A stretch of 64,000 bases of DNA from Arthrobacter sp. B3I4 (GTDB lineage: Bacteria; Actinomycetota; Actinomycetes; Actinomycetales; Micrococcaceae). Location of the stretch: NCBI RefSeq assembly GCF_030816855.1, contig NZ_JAUSYK010000001.1, forward strand, positions 1,054,001-1,118,000, written 5' to 3'. Position numbers and translations under genes: made by a program. The stretch's first letter is position 1. The number at the start of each line of letters is the position of its first letter. Below, piece after piece: positions 1-9,035 of the stretch. Below the pieces are notes generated by a model. It had not been told where the DNA came from and made no database searches. It saw only the letters and a list, made by a program, of their open reading frames with translations.

Positions 1-39
1 CCTTTCGGAACGGCGCCGTTCGCCTGCCAGAATGGGTCG

Positions 40-1353
40 GTGACAACACCAAAGAACGCGACCGGACCCGCCCGCAACGTGCCCGGGAGCGCCCCGGAGA
101 GCCGGCGCGAACCATGGGCGGATTCACTGGTGGACGCTGAGATCGATGATGTCCCCGCCGTGGGACCCACCGTGCTCGGCAGCCGCCGCGCCCTCGCTTA
201 CCTGGGTGTCTGCCTGGTGCTGATCGGGCTGAACCTTCGCAGCGTCTTCTCCAGTTTCGCCGCGGTGCTCCCCGAGGTGACAGCTGATGCGGGCCTGCCA
301 GGCTGGGCCGTCGTTGTGCTGACCACCGCGCCGGTCACGCTGCTGGGAGTGTTCGCCCCGCTGGCGCCGGTGCTCGCCCGGCGGTTCGGCGCCGAACGGG
401 TGCTGCTGGGCGCCATGGCCGTCCTGACCGGGGGCCTGCTGCTCCGGCCGCTGGAGGCCCCCGGCGTGGGCCACTTGCCGGCTCTGCTGGCCGGGACCGC
501 CGCCTGCGGCGCCGCGATCTCCCTTTGTAACGTCCTGCTCCCGGGCCTGGTGAAACGCGATTTCCCGCACCGCCTTGGTCTGATGGGCGGGTTGTATACG
601 ACGGCGATCTGCGCCTCCGCGGCCCTCGGCGCCGGCTTCACCTATCCGCTGTTCAAGGCGACCGGGCAATGGACCGCGGCCCTGTGGTTCTGGGCCCTGC
701 CCGCCGCCGTCGTCGCCCTGCTGTTCCTCCCGGTGGCGCTGCGGCAGCGGCACGGACGGCAGCATGCAGCAGCCGGCGGAGTCAACGTGTGGCGCTCTGC
801 CATCGCCTGGCAGGTGACGATCTTCATGGTGCTCCAGGCGATGATGTCCTTCAGCGTCTTCGCCTGGCTGGCACCGATCCTGCGCGAACGCGGCGTCGAC
901 GGCAACACGGCGGGCCTGATTGTGTCCGCATCGATCCTGTTGCAGATGCTCGGCTCCCTGTTCGCGCCGGCCCTGGCCGCCCGGCTTCGGGACCAGCGCG
1001 CCATCAACGTGGTCGTGGCGCTGATGACCGGCGGCGGGTTCGCCCTGAGCATCTTCGGCCCGCTGGACCTGGTCTGGCTGTGGACCGGGCTGCTGGGCCT
1101 GGGCCAGGGCAGCCTGACCGCGGTGGCGCTCACCATGATCATGCTGCGGACCCGCGACGGGCACACCGCTGCCCACCTCTCCGGCATGATGCAGGGGGTG
1201 GGCTACGGCGTCGGCTCAGTGGGAACCCTGCTGGTCGGCCAGCTGCACCAGTCCACGGGCACCTTCGCCGCCGCCGGCGTGCTCTTCCTCGGCGTCGGAA
1301 CCCTGGCCGCCGTGTTCGGCTACCGGGCCGGCAAGGACCGTTTCATCGGCTAA
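40..1353 (+). CDS. MFS transporter, CynX/NimT type
   Basis: The 437-residue protein has a hydrophilic, probably cytoplasmic N-terminus of about 50 residues, then about 12 hydrophobic segments in two six-helix halves joined by a basic loop (RQRHGRQH, around residue 240). The segment LVLIGLNLRSVFSSFAAVLPE after the first helix is typical of the CynX/NimT (cyanate/2-nitroimidazole transporter) branch, so a small anion or drug exporter is likely; the substrate cannot be read from sequence. A second CynX-type protein lies at 35159-36367. The GTG start is supported by CAGAAT at 28-33, six bases upstream, which suggests a leaderless transcript. A strong inverted repeat follows the stop. Confidence 0.85.
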   Translation: MTTPKNATGPARNVPGSAPESRREPWADSLVDAEIDDVPAVGPTVLGSRRALAYLGVCLVLIGLNLRSVFSSFAAVLPEVTADAGLPGWAVVVLTTAPVTLLGVFAPLAPVLARRFGAERVLLGAMAVLTGGLLLRPLEAPGVGHLPALLAGTAACGAAISLCNVLLPGLVKRDFPHRLGLMGGLYTTAICASAALGAGFTYPLFKATGQWTAALWFWALPAAVVALLFLPVALRQRHGRQHAAAGGVNVWRSAIAWQVTIFMVLQAMMSFSVFAWLAPILRERGVDGNTAGLIVSASILLQMLGSLFAPALAARLRDQRAINVVVALMTGGGFALSIFGPLDLVWLWTGLLGLGQGSLTAVALTMIMLRTRDGHTAAHLSGMMQGVGYGVGSVGTLLVGQLHQSTGTFAAAGVLFLGVGTLAAVFGYRAGKDRFIG

Positions 1354-1372
1354 CCCTGCCCAAAATAGAGAT

Positions 1373-1426
1373 GCGCTATCAGTTGTGGCTGTTCTGAGCC
1401 TCCAGAACAGCCACAACTGATAGCGC
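1373..1426. terminator. 24-bp perfect inverted repeat, likely bidirectional terminator
   Basis: Arms at 1373-1396 and 1403-1426 are perfectly complementary over 24 bp and enclose a 6-base loop (AGCCTC). It lies between the converging 3' ends of the CynX-type gene and the MHS-type gene. There is no T-tract, so it may act as a rho-independent-like or processing hairpin on both strands. Confidence 0.7.
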
Positions 1427-1457
1427 AACCGGGCAGGCCGGTGATAGCGCAACCGGG
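1418..1457. repeat. 16-bp direct repeat overlapping the hairpin
   Basis: TGATAGCGCAACCGGG occurs at 1418-1433 and again at 1442-1457. The first copy begins inside the right arm of the 1373-1426 hairpin, so this looks like a partial duplication of a mobile or expanding palindromic unit. Confidence 0.75.
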
Positions 1458-1464
1458 AGTCGGC

Positions 1465-2755
1465 TTAGAAGGTGAGGTCCTTGCCTTTGGTCTCCGGGAT
1501 GGTGAAGACGAAGACGGCGGACACGGCCAGGAGCAGCACGGCGTAGACGTTGAACAGCTGCGGCATCTGCAGGCTGGTGCCAAGCCACTGCTGCAGGTAG
1601 GGCGCGGTTCCGCCAAACAGCGCCACGCAGATGGAGTACGGGACGCCGACGCCGACCGTGCGGATGCTGGTCGGGAACAGTTCGGCGTAGACGGCCGGAA
1701 CGATGGCCGCGCTCGCGGCGATAAAGATCAGCATGACGGACATGCTCACCGCCAGCTGCCAGGCGGAATCCTTGAGCAGGGCAGTCATCGGAAAATGCAG
1801 CACGCCGGCGCCGATCGCCCCGGCCCAGAGCACCTTCTTGCGGCCGATGCGGTCCGAAAGCTTGCCCCAGAAAGGGCAGCGCGGCAATGAAGACGATATT
1901 GCCCACTACGCCTGCCCACAGGGCCTCGCCGCGGTCGATCTTCAGGGCGGTGGTGGCGTAGCTGGGGGCAACGACGCCCCAGATGTAGTAGATCACCGTC
2001 AGCCCGACCGTCAGGCCGATGACCTGCAGGGCCTGCTTGCGGTGCCGGACGATCTGCGGCCAGATCGGCGCGCGCTTCTCCGCGGGCGCTTCACCTTCGA
2101 AGACATCCGATTCATGCAGCCGAGCCCGCATGATGAGTCCGTAAAGCCCCATTGCGGCGCCGAGCAGGAACGGGATTCGCCAGCCCCAGGCGTTCATCGC
2201 CTCGGTGCTCATGGCCATGTTCAGGACCGCTCCCAGGAGGGTGCCGAACAAGATGCCCACCGTGCCGGAGGTGTAGATCAGGGTGGCCCAGAAGCCTCGG
2301 TGTTCCTTGGGTGCCATCTCGGAGAGGTAGGTCTGGGACGAGGGCAGTTCCCCGCCGTGCGCCAGGCCCTGGATTAGGCGGGCCACCAGAAGTAGGAAGG
2401 ATGCCCACGCGCCCACTGCCGCGAAGGTCGGGGCGATGCCGATCATGAGGCTGCCCACGGACGCGAGGCCCACGGCCAGGGTCATGGACGCCTTCCGGCC
2501 GATCCGGTCGCCGATCCAGCCGAAGAGGAACCCGCCGAAGGGGCGGGCAACGAAGCCGACGGCGAAGATGGCCAGCGTCGACAGCACAGCGGACGCGGGG
2601 TCGGCTTTGCTGAAGAGCTGGCTGGCGATGAACGGTGTGAAAGTGGCGTAGATGGCCCAGTCGTACCACTCGACAGCGTTGCCGATGCCGGTTCCGATGA
2701 GCGTCTTGCGGGTCGATGTCCGGGATGTCGAGGACTGGGACGCGGTTGAGGTCAT
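1465..2755 (-). pseudogene. MHS-family metabolite:H+ symporter, single frameshift
   Basis: The first part starts MTSTASQSST, continues with GNAVEWYDWAIYATFTPF, and carries the MHS-family loop GWIGDRIGRK, RLIQGLAHGGELP and YLSEMAPKEHRG. These are hallmarks of proton symporters such as ShiA, KgtP and ProP. After FIAALPF (near 1873) the frame is lost. The rest of the family sequence (WGKLSDRIGRKKVLWAG to IPETKGKDLTF) continues in the next frame to 1465, so one extra base is present (CCCTTTC at the break). The total span is 3n+1. It lies 19 bp downstream of the M20 amidohydrolase stop, so the two form an operon in which the transporter probably imported the hydrolase substrate. It may be a true pseudogene or a sequencing indel. 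Programmed +1 slippage is possible but unsupported. Confidence 0.8.
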
Positions 2756-2774
2756 GGTGTTCTCCGTGAGTGGG

Positions 2775-4031
2775 CTAGGAATCGGTGGAGGCGGCAGCAG
2801 CGCCGACGGAAGGAACCGCTGCAGCGAGCGACGCCAGCCGGGAGATGGCGAGTTCGGCGTACAGGGCGGCACCGTCTGCCAGCACGCCGTCGTCGAACGT
2901 GGCATAGGGGGAGTGGTTGAACGCGGTTGTCCCGTGGTCGACGCCGGGTGCGACGGCGCTGAGGCCGATGAACGTGCCGGGGACTTCGGCGAGGACGCGG
3001 GAGAAATCTTCCGAGCCGCTGAGCGGAGTGGCCCAACGTGCCAGCCGGGTATCCCCGAAGAGGCTTTCAATGACGTCCTCGGCGGTGTGGGTTTCGTCCT
3101 GGTCGGTGATGGTGAGCGGGTATTCCTGCTGGTAGTTCACGTCGACCTCGACACCGTGGGCCGCCGCGATGCCTTTAAGCAGGCGCGGCACGGCGTCCAT
3201 CATCTTGAGCCGGGAATCCTCGGAAAACGTCCGGACTGTCGCCTCGATGCGGGCGGTCTCCGGAATGATGTTGCGTTTGGTTCCGGCCTGCAGGACCCCC
3301 ACAGACAGAACAACCGGATCGAACATGTTGAACTGGCGGGTGACCATGACCTGGAGCGCGGTCACCATCTCGGCAGCAACCGTGACCGGGTCCTTGGCCG
3401 CGTGCGGTGCCGAACCGTGCCCGCCGGCGCCCAGCACGGTCACCGTCAGGCCGTCGGAGGAGCTCATCATGACACCCGGTTTGGTGCAGAAGGTGCCGTG
3501 CGGCTCCAGCGCAGAGAACACATGCATCCCATAGGCGGCGTCGACACGCCGGCCCGGGGCGTCCAGTACACCCTCGCGGATCATGTAGCTGGCACCGTCG
3601 AAGCCTTCCTCGCCCGGCTGGAACATCAGGACGACGTCGCCGGCCAGCCGGTGCCGCTGTTCGGCCAGCAGCGTCGCGGCTCCGGTGAGCATGGAGGTGT
3701 GCAGGTCGTGGCCACAGGCGTGCATGGCGCCGTCCACCCTGGAGGTGAAGTCCACCCCGGTTTTCTCCTGGACGGGCAAAGCGTCCATGTCCGCGCGGAG
3801 AAGGACCGACGGGCGGGTCTCCGCGGCACCGGGGGCCTGGCCGCGCAGGACGGCGGTGACCGACGTCGTGTCCGCGCCCAGGGTGATCTCGTAGCCGAGT
3901 CCGTCGAGCTCTTTGAGGACTTTCTCCTGCGTTCGCGGCAGCTCGAGGCCGATTTCCGGTTCCTGGTGCAGCTCATGCCGGAACCGGGCGAGGTCGGCCT
4001 GCAATTCGCGGGCGTCTGCGGTGATGGACAC
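2775..4031 (-). CDS. M20-family metallo-amidohydrolase (hippurate/IAA-amino acid hydrolase type)
   Basis: The 418-residue M20D-type peptidase has metal-binding motifs LLRADMDALPV, HACGHDLHTSML and MFQPGEEGFDGA, and a small dimerisation domain starting near GVMMSSSDGLTV. Enzymes of this family hydrolyse N-acyl amino acids or related amides. The GTG start at 4031 is preceded by GGAGGAG at a normal distance and gives MSITADAREL. Longer in-frame starts lack this ribosome site and would run through the divergent promoter region. The gene precedes a transporter by 19 bp and diverges from an AsnC-type regulator, so it is probably controlled by that regulator and linked to uptake of its substrate. 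Confidence 0.88.
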   Translation of the reverse strand: MSITADARELQADLARFRHELHQEPEIGLELPRTQEKVLKELDGLGYEITLGADTTSVTAVLRGQAPGAAETRPSVLLRADMDALPVQEKTGVDFTSRVDGAMHACGHDLHTSMLTGAATLLAEQRHRLAGDVVLMFQPGEEGFDGASYMIREGVLDAPGRRVDAAYGMHVFSALEPHGTFCTKPGVMMSSSDGLTVTVLGAGGHGSAPHAAKDPVTVAAEMVTALQVMVTRQFNMFDPVVLSVGVLQAGTKRNIIPETARIEATVRTFSEDSRLKMMDAVPRLLKGIAAAHGVEVDVNYQQEYPLTITDQDETHTAEDVIESLFGDTRLARWATPLSGSEDFSRVLAEVPGTFIGLSAVAPGVDHGTTAFNHSPYATFDDGVLADGAALYAELAISRLASLAAAVPSVGAAAASTDS

Positions 4032-4192
4032 GTGTTCTCCTCCACGGGTGGGTACTGGATACGGGCGCCCCTTGGTCGGGCCGACCCCTTGGTCTATTCT
4101 GAGGTGACGCAAGCCACAGCGGCGGAAACGCCTGAAAGAATGCAAAAGACCCGGCTGTGCCCAAGATTCGTGCAGGAAAGAGTTGAAGCGCT

Positions 4193-5221
4193 GTGGAACC
4201 AAGCGAAGAAGACCTTGCGCTGATTAACGTGCTGCAGATCGCCCCGCGGCTGAGCTGGGCAGACGCCGCCGAGGTCCTGGGAGTCCATGCCACCACTCTT
4301 GCGGCCCGCTGGGAACGTTTACGGACCGCGGGGGCCGCCTGGGTTACCGCGCACCTGATCGGAGACCCGCAGCAAATGTGCCTGGCGTTCGTCGCCGTGG
4401 ACTGCGAGATGAACCGGCGCCAGGAAGTAACCGCCAGGCTCACCGAGATGCCGGAGGTTGTCACGGTGGAGGAGGCCGCCAGCAACCGGGACCTCATGCT
4501 CACCGTGATCACGGCCTCGCTGGACGATTTCAGCTTGCGGGTGGTGTCGAAGCTGAAGGAGATCAGCGGGCTGGTCAAATATGAGACGGCGCTGTGCACC
4601 CGGCTGCACTCCAGCGGCGGGGCTTGGCGGCTGAACGTGCTGAGCCGGGCCCAGGAAGCCGCCGTGCGGAAAATGGCCGGACCCGAGGCCACCGGAATTG
4701 ACCAGCCGGCCCTGCAGGACCTGCCGGCAAGCCACTTGGCGCTGCTGCCGTACCTGGCCCGGGACGGCCGGGTGACCGCGGCGGAGATTGCCCGCGGGCT
4801 GGGCAGGCATCCGGCCACGGTGCAACGGCAACTCAACCGCGTGCTGGCCAGCGGGATCCTGTCTTTCCGGTGTGAGATCGCGCAGAAGTATTCGGCTTTC
4901 CCAGTCACTTGCCAGTGGTTCGTCAACGTTCCGGCCGGACAGCACGAGGCTGCAGCGGCCCAGCTGAAGACGATGCGGAACGTCCGGCTCAGTGCTTCCA
5001 CCACTGGTCCCACCAACTTCGTCATCATCATGTGGCTGCAGTCCTTGGCAGATGTGATGAATATCGAGTTGGCCCTGCAACAAAAAGTGCCCGGGATCCT
5101 CCTGGTGGAAAGCGTCGTCATGCTCAGCACGGTTAAGCGGGTGGGCTGGATGCTCAACCCCGACTCACGGGCGAGCGGCGCCGTCGTTGTCCCGGCCCAG
5201 GGCCTGGAAGCCGCCCGCTGA
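4193..5221 (+). CDS. Double Lrp/AsnC-family transcriptional regulator
   Basis: The 342-residue protein is about twice the length of ordinary AsnC/Lrp proteins. It contains two helix-turn-helix segments (LSWADAAEVLGVHATTLAARW near residues 18-40 and VTAAEIARGLGRHPATVQRQL near 188-210), each followed by an alpha-beta ligand-binding-like domain. It looks like an internal tandem duplication forming a covalent dimer. It starts with GTG at 4193 after an AGGAAAG about 12 bases upstream, so initiation is only moderately supported. It is transcribed away from the M20/MHS pair across a 161-bp divergent intergenic region, the usual arrangement for a local regulator responding to an amino acid or derivative. 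Confidence 0.83.
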   Translation: MEPSEEDLALINVLQIAPRLSWADAAEVLGVHATTLAARWERLRTAGAAWVTAHLIGDPQQMCLAFVAVDCEMNRRQEVTARLTEMPEVVTVEEAASNRDLMLTVITASLDDFSLRVVSKLKEISGLVKYETALCTRLHSSGGAWRLNVLSRAQEAAVRKMAGPEATGIDQPALQDLPASHLALLPYLARDGRVTAAEIARGLGRHPATVQRQLNRVLASGILSFRCEIAQKYSAFPVTCQWFVNVPAGQHEAAAAQLKTMRNVRLSASTTGPTNFVIIMWLQSLADVMNIELALQQKVPGILLVESVVMLSTVKRVGWMLNPDSRASGAVVVPAQGLEAAR

Positions 5222-5300
5222 ATTCCCGGCGCCAAGAGCGCGGACGTGCGGCTCGGGCTGCAGGTTTCCGCCTGCGGTGTTGTCCCTCTAGGCTTCATCC

Positions 5301-6713
5301 ATGCCTGCTCGTCCGCAGTCCGGCCCGGACCTTGCCCCGGAGGCCGCCGGCATCTTCCACCGCAGTTACCTGCTGGTGACGCTGGGCGCGTGCGCGCTGG
5401 TATTCCTGGCCGCCTTCGAATCGCTGGCCGTGACCACCATCATGCCGGTGGTCAGCCGGGAACTGGACGGTGCCGGGCTCTATGCCCTGGCTTTCGCCGG
5501 ACCCCTCGCCACCGGGGTGATCGGCATGGTGGCGTGCGGGGGATGGTCGGATCGAAGAGGACCAGTGGCGCCGCTCCTGACCGCCGTCGGAGTCTTCGTG
5601 CTGGGCCTGCTCATCGCCGGAACTGCGCCGACCATGCCGGCTCTGGTGGCCGGGCGGCTCGTCCAGGGACTGGGCGGGGGAGGGTTGACCGTGGCCCTGT
5701 ACGTTGTGGTGGCCCGGGTCTACCCGCCGGTGCTGCATCCAAAAATCTTTGCCGCCTTTTCCGCGGCCTGGGTCATACCGTCCCTCGTCGGCCCGTTCGC
5801 TGCCGGGCTCGTGGCGCAGGTGGCGGGCTGGCAGTGGGTCTTCCTCGGCGTGGTCGGGCTGGTGCTGCCGGCACTGCTCCTGACCGCCCCCGCGCTGCGC
5901 GGGCTGCGGGGAACGGGCGAACGGCCGGCCGACGCCCCCGCGGCTGCCCCCGGACCGGGCGGCGCCGTGAAGCTGGCCCTGGCGGCGCTCGCCGCGGCTG
6001 CCGTGCTGGGCCTGAACCTGTCCGCCAAGCTGCCGGGACCGTCCGGCGGGTTCCTCGCTGCGGCCGCCATCGCCGTAGCGCTCGTGGCGGTCCGTCCCCT
6101 GATACCCCCCGGAACATTGACCGCCCGGCGCGGGCTGCCAAGCGTCATCCTGACCCGCGGGCTGGCTGCAGCCGCCTTCTTCGGCGCCGAGGTGTATCTG
6201 CCCTACCTGCTGGTGGAGCGTTACGCCTTCGCCCCGACGTTCGCCGGCCTCACGCTCACCGGCGGCGCCGTGGCCTGGGCTGCGGCCTCGGCCGTCCAGG
6301 GCAAGCTCGGTTCCCGGCTGGATCACCGAAAGGCAATCCGGATCGGTTCAGTCCTGGTGCTCGGCGCCGTCGTCCTCGCCCTGCTGACAACGCTGCTGGG
6401 GTGGCCGGCCGCCGTCGCGATCATCGGCTGGATCTTCGCCGGCGGCGGCATGGGGCTGATGTACGCCAGGCTCAGCGTGATGACCCTAGCGCTATCCACC
6501 AAAGACACCGAAGGGTTCAACAGCTCCGCGATGTCCATCTCCGATTCACTCGGCGGCGCGCTGGCGCTCGCGGCCACCGGGATCGTCTTCGCCGCGTTCG
6601 CCACATGGGCCGGCGCGGCCCCCTTCGCCGGGGTCTTTGCGCTTACTGCCGCGATCGGCGTCGTCGGCGTCCTCGTCGCACCGCGGGTGTCCGGGCCCAG
6701 GGAGGGCGGCTAG
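5301..6713 (+). CDS. MFS multidrug-type transporter
   Basis: The 470-residue membrane protein has the drug:H+ antiporter signature region: FESLAVTTIMPVVSREL in the first helix and the loop GGWSDRRGPVAP near residue 85. GRLVQGLGGGGLTVALYVVVARVYPP follows in helix 4-5. This places it in the DHA2-like drug efflux group; its substrate is unknown. The middle loop (around 200-220) is rich in Ala/Pro/Gly. The ATG at 5301 lies six bases after TAGGCT (5289-5294) and no Shine-Dalgarno is visible, so a leaderless mRNA is likely. Confidence 0.85.
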   Translation: MPARPQSGPDLAPEAAGIFHRSYLLVTLGACALVFLAAFESLAVTTIMPVVSRELDGAGLYALAFAGPLATGVIGMVACGGWSDRRGPVAPLLTAVGVFVLGLLIAGTAPTMPALVAGRLVQGLGGGGLTVALYVVVARVYPPVLHPKIFAAFSAAWVIPSLVGPFAAGLVAQVAGWQWVFLGVVGLVLPALLLTAPALRGLRGTGERPADAPAAAPGPGGAVKLALAALAAAAVLGLNLSAKLPGPSGGFLAAAAIAVALVAVRPLIPPGTLTARRGLPSVILTRGLAAAAFFGAEVYLPYLLVERYAFAPTFAGLTLTGGAVAWAAASAVQGKLGSRLDHRKAIRIGSVLVLGAVVLALLTTLLGWPAAVAIIGWIFAGGGMGLMYARLSVMTLALSTKDTEGFNSSAMSISDSLGGALALAATGIVFAAFATWAGAAPFAGVFALTAAIGVVGVLVAPRVSGPREGG

Positions 6714-7030
6714 GAAACGAGAGGGCTCCCGCAGATGATAGACTGGGGGAACTTGATGTGCAGTGATGCCCACTTTGGTCTTGAATGACCGGCCCGGTCC
6801 ATCAACCGGTTCGCCTGCTGGATTCCTTACGGATTCCGTTCAGGGAGTGGGATTTTTTCATGTGAGAGGCACATCCTGCGTCGATGAACGCGTTCTATTT
6901 GGTCCCAGCCGCCCGCAAAGCTTGCGGACAGCCCGGTTGATCACCTGACTTTTCTTCGGCGAACCCCTGGTCCAACCGGCGCCGGGGGCCGATATCCGCA
7001 CGGATACCGCCTGAAAGACCTTCAAAACAC
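6714..7030 (+). other. Long structured 5' leader of the DEAD-box helicase
   Basis: No convincing gene is present in these 317 bases. A candidate -10 TAGACT lies at 6739-6744, giving a leader of roughly 280 nt. The leader can fold into several stems, for example CCGCAA/TTGCGG at 6913-6927 and TATCCG/CGGATA at 6993-7006. A 61-codon open frame (6763-6948) has no ribosome site and no recognisable content. Long leaders before RNA helicase genes are often cold-responsive or autoregulatory; that role is inferred here. Confidence 0.5.
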
Positions 7031-8929
7031 ATGACTACTTTTGCTGCCCTCGGCACGCCCAAGGCTCTCGCCGAAACCCTCACCGCCCAGGGGATCACCG
7101 AACCGTTCCCCATTCAGGTCAAGACCCTGCCGGACACCCTGGCCGGACGCGATGTCCTGGGCCGCGGCCGCACCGGTTCCGGCAAGACCATCGCCTTCGC
7201 CATCCCGCTGGTCGCCCGGCTCGCCGAGCGCGAAGCCAAGCACTTCCGCAAGCCCGGCCGCCCGATGGGTCTGGTCCTCGCACCGACCCGCGAACTGGCC
7301 ACCCAGATCAACGCCACCATCGAGCCGCTGGCCAAGGCCATGGGCCTGAACACCACCGTGATCTACGGTGGCATCTCCCAGGCCCGCCAGGAAAAGGCCC
7401 TGCGCGCCGGCGTCGACATCGTCATCGCCTGCCCGGGCCGCCTGGAGGACCTGATCCGCCAGCGGGTCCTGACCCTTGAGGGCGTTGAGATTACTGTCCT
7501 GGATGAGGCCGACCACATGGCGGACCTCGGCTTCCTCCCCGTGGTCAAGAAGCTCATGGACATGACCCCCAGCCAGGGCCAGCGCCTGCTGTTCTCGGCC
7601 ACCCTGGACAATGGCGTGGACAAGATCGTCCAGCGCTACCTCTCCAATCCGCTGACCCACGCGGTCGACGAGTCACAGGCTGCGGTCACCACCATGGAGC
7701 ACCACGTTCTCGTGGTCAACGACCAGACCGTCAAGAAGCAGCTGATCGTCGAGCTCGCCTCGGGTGCCGGCCGCCGTGTGCTGTTCATGCGCACCAAGCA
7801 CCACGCCCGCAAGCTGGCCAAGACGCTGACCGACGCCGGCATCCCCGCCGTCGACCTGCACGGCAACCTTTCGCAGAACGCCCGTGACCGCAACCTCGCC
7901 GAGTTCTCCTCGGGCGAGGTCCGCGTCCTGGTCGCCACCGACGTCGCGGCCCGCGGTGTCCACGTCGACGACGTCGAACTGGTCATCCACGTGGACCCGC
8001 CCACCGAGCACAAGGCCTACCTGCACCGCTCGGGCCGCACCGCCCGGGCCGGTTCCGACGGCACCGTCGTCACGCTGACCCTCCCGGAGCAGCAGTCCGA
8101 CGTCAAGAAGCTGATGAAGGCTGCCGGCGTCGACGTCAGCTTCGAGCGCGTCACCGCCAACTCGCCGCTGGTCGCCGAACTCGTGGGCGAAATGGCCGAC
8201 AAGATCGATCCGCGCACCCGCGCCGCGCTGCTGGCAGCCAAGTCCAACCAGGGCGGAGGCACCTCCACCGGGGCCAACGCTGAGCGCAAGCGGGCCCGCC
8301 ACCAGGCTGCCCCCACCGCGGGTGGCCGGGGCGGACGCGGCGGACGCGGCCGGGTTTCCGCCGAAGCTCCCCGCACGGATCTTCCCCGCGCTGAGCGCCG
8401 CGCCGTGGCCTACGAAGGCCAGGCCGCTGCCCGCAACGCCGCGGACCGCGTCATCGAGCAGAACCAGGACCGGGCCGACGCCCAGCGCGCCGAACGCCGC
8501 AACGCCCGTGGCCGCGGCCGTGCCACTGCCTACGCTCACCACAACGACGTACCCGCCGCCGGGGGCCGTCCCGCTGCCGGACGCGGTTCCGACGGCCGGG
8601 CAGCCGACGGCCGCACCGATTCCCGCACCGGCGCTCCGCGCACCGGTTCTGCGCCCCGCTCCGGCTCTGCGCCCCGCTCCGGCTCTGCGCCGCGCGGCGG
8701 CTCGGCAGCTGGCGGCCAGCGCGGCGGACGCCCGGCAACGGGCCAGCGTGCAGCCGCAGGCGCCAAGTCCGGCGGGTCCGCCCCGGTGTGGTCCTCCAAC
8801 ACCGGCGGAACCTCGGGCGGCTCCTACGCCGGCGGCGGCAACGGCCGCTCCGGCGAAGGCCGTCCGGCACGCAGCGGCGGCCCCCGCCGCGCGTCCGCCC
8901 CGGCGTCCAACGAACGCCGCAGCCGCTAA
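7031..8929 (+). CDS. DEAD-box ATP-dependent RNA helicase
   Basis: The 632-residue protein has all core motifs of the DEAD-box family: the Q-motif region PFPIQ, motif I GRGRTGSGKT (residues 43-52), PTRELA, motif II VLDEADHMADLG, SATLD, ARGVHVDDV and the motif VI segment HRSGRTARAG. After about residue 410 the chain becomes a low-complexity, basic, Gly/Arg/Ala-rich tail with GGRGGRGGRGR and tandem SAPRSG units, a disordered RNA-binding extension common in actinobacterial RhlE/DeaD-like helicases. It probably acts in ribosome assembly or RNA turnover and may respond to cold, given the long leader. Translation starts at an ATG after GAAAG. Confidence 0.93.
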   Translation: MTTFAALGTPKALAETLTAQGITEPFPIQVKTLPDTLAGRDVLGRGRTGSGKTIAFAIPLVARLAEREAKHFRKPGRPMGLVLAPTRELATQINATIEPLAKAMGLNTTVIYGGISQARQEKALRAGVDIVIACPGRLEDLIRQRVLTLEGVEITVLDEADHMADLGFLPVVKKLMDMTPSQGQRLLFSATLDNGVDKIVQRYLSNPLTHAVDESQAAVTTMEHHVLVVNDQTVKKQLIVELASGAGRRVLFMRTKHHARKLAKTLTDAGIPAVDLHGNLSQNARDRNLAEFSSGEVRVLVATDVAARGVHVDDVELVIHVDPPTEHKAYLHRSGRTARAGSDGTVVTLTLPEQQSDVKKLMKAAGVDVSFERVTANSPLVAELVGEMADKIDPRTRAALLAAKSNQGGGTSTGANAERKRARHQAAPTAGGRGGRGGRGRVSAEAPRTDLPRAERRAVAYEGQAAARNAADRVIEQNQDRADAQRAERRNARGRGRATAYAHHNDVPAAGGRPAAGRGSDGRAADGRTDSRTGAPRTGSAPRSGSAPRSGSAPRGGSAAGGQRGGRPATGQRAAAGAKSGGSAPVWSSNTGGTSGGSYAGGGNGRSGEGRPARSGGPRRASAPASNERRSR

Positions 8930-8961
8930 GGCTCCGGTCTTGCGCTAGGCAAAATAGCTGG

Positions 8962-9021
8962 CGCTACGGAAACGGACGGCCGCTACGGGGATCCCCGTAG
9001 CGGCCGTCCGGATCCGTAGCG
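8962..9021. terminator. Nested palindromic terminator between convergent genes
   Basis: The inner perfect 18-bp arms lie at 8973-8990 and 8993-9010. An outer stem (CGCTACGGA at 8962-8970 with TCCGTAGCG at 9013-9021) extends the structure. It separates the helicase stop (8929) from the metallo-hydrolase stop (9036). It has no T-run and is symmetrical, so it should work on both transcripts. Confidence 0.75.
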
Positions 9022-9035
9022 GATTCTGCACAGCC

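Noticed and set aside
124-1176. Long reverse open frame opposite the first MFS gene
   Set aside because: It is rich in Gln/His/Arg/Gly with no domain, typical of the antisense frame of a high-GC membrane gene.
1865-1880. Programmed +1 frameshift in the MHS transporter
   Set aside because: The CCC-TTT-C context is only weakly slippery, no stimulatory structure or stop is positioned there, and this family is not known to use recoding.
5246-6766. 506-codon frame overlapping the drug-type MFS gene
   Set aside because: Arg/Gly/Pro-rich nonsense composition; the other frame carries clear MFS motifs.
6763-6948. Possible upstream open frame in the helicase leader
   Set aside because: No ribosome site and no recognised sequence; more likely untranslated leader.
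7673-8542. Reverse frame inside the helicase gene
   Set aside because: It is a shadow of the DEAD-box gene, Gly/Val/Asp-rich with no recognisable motif.
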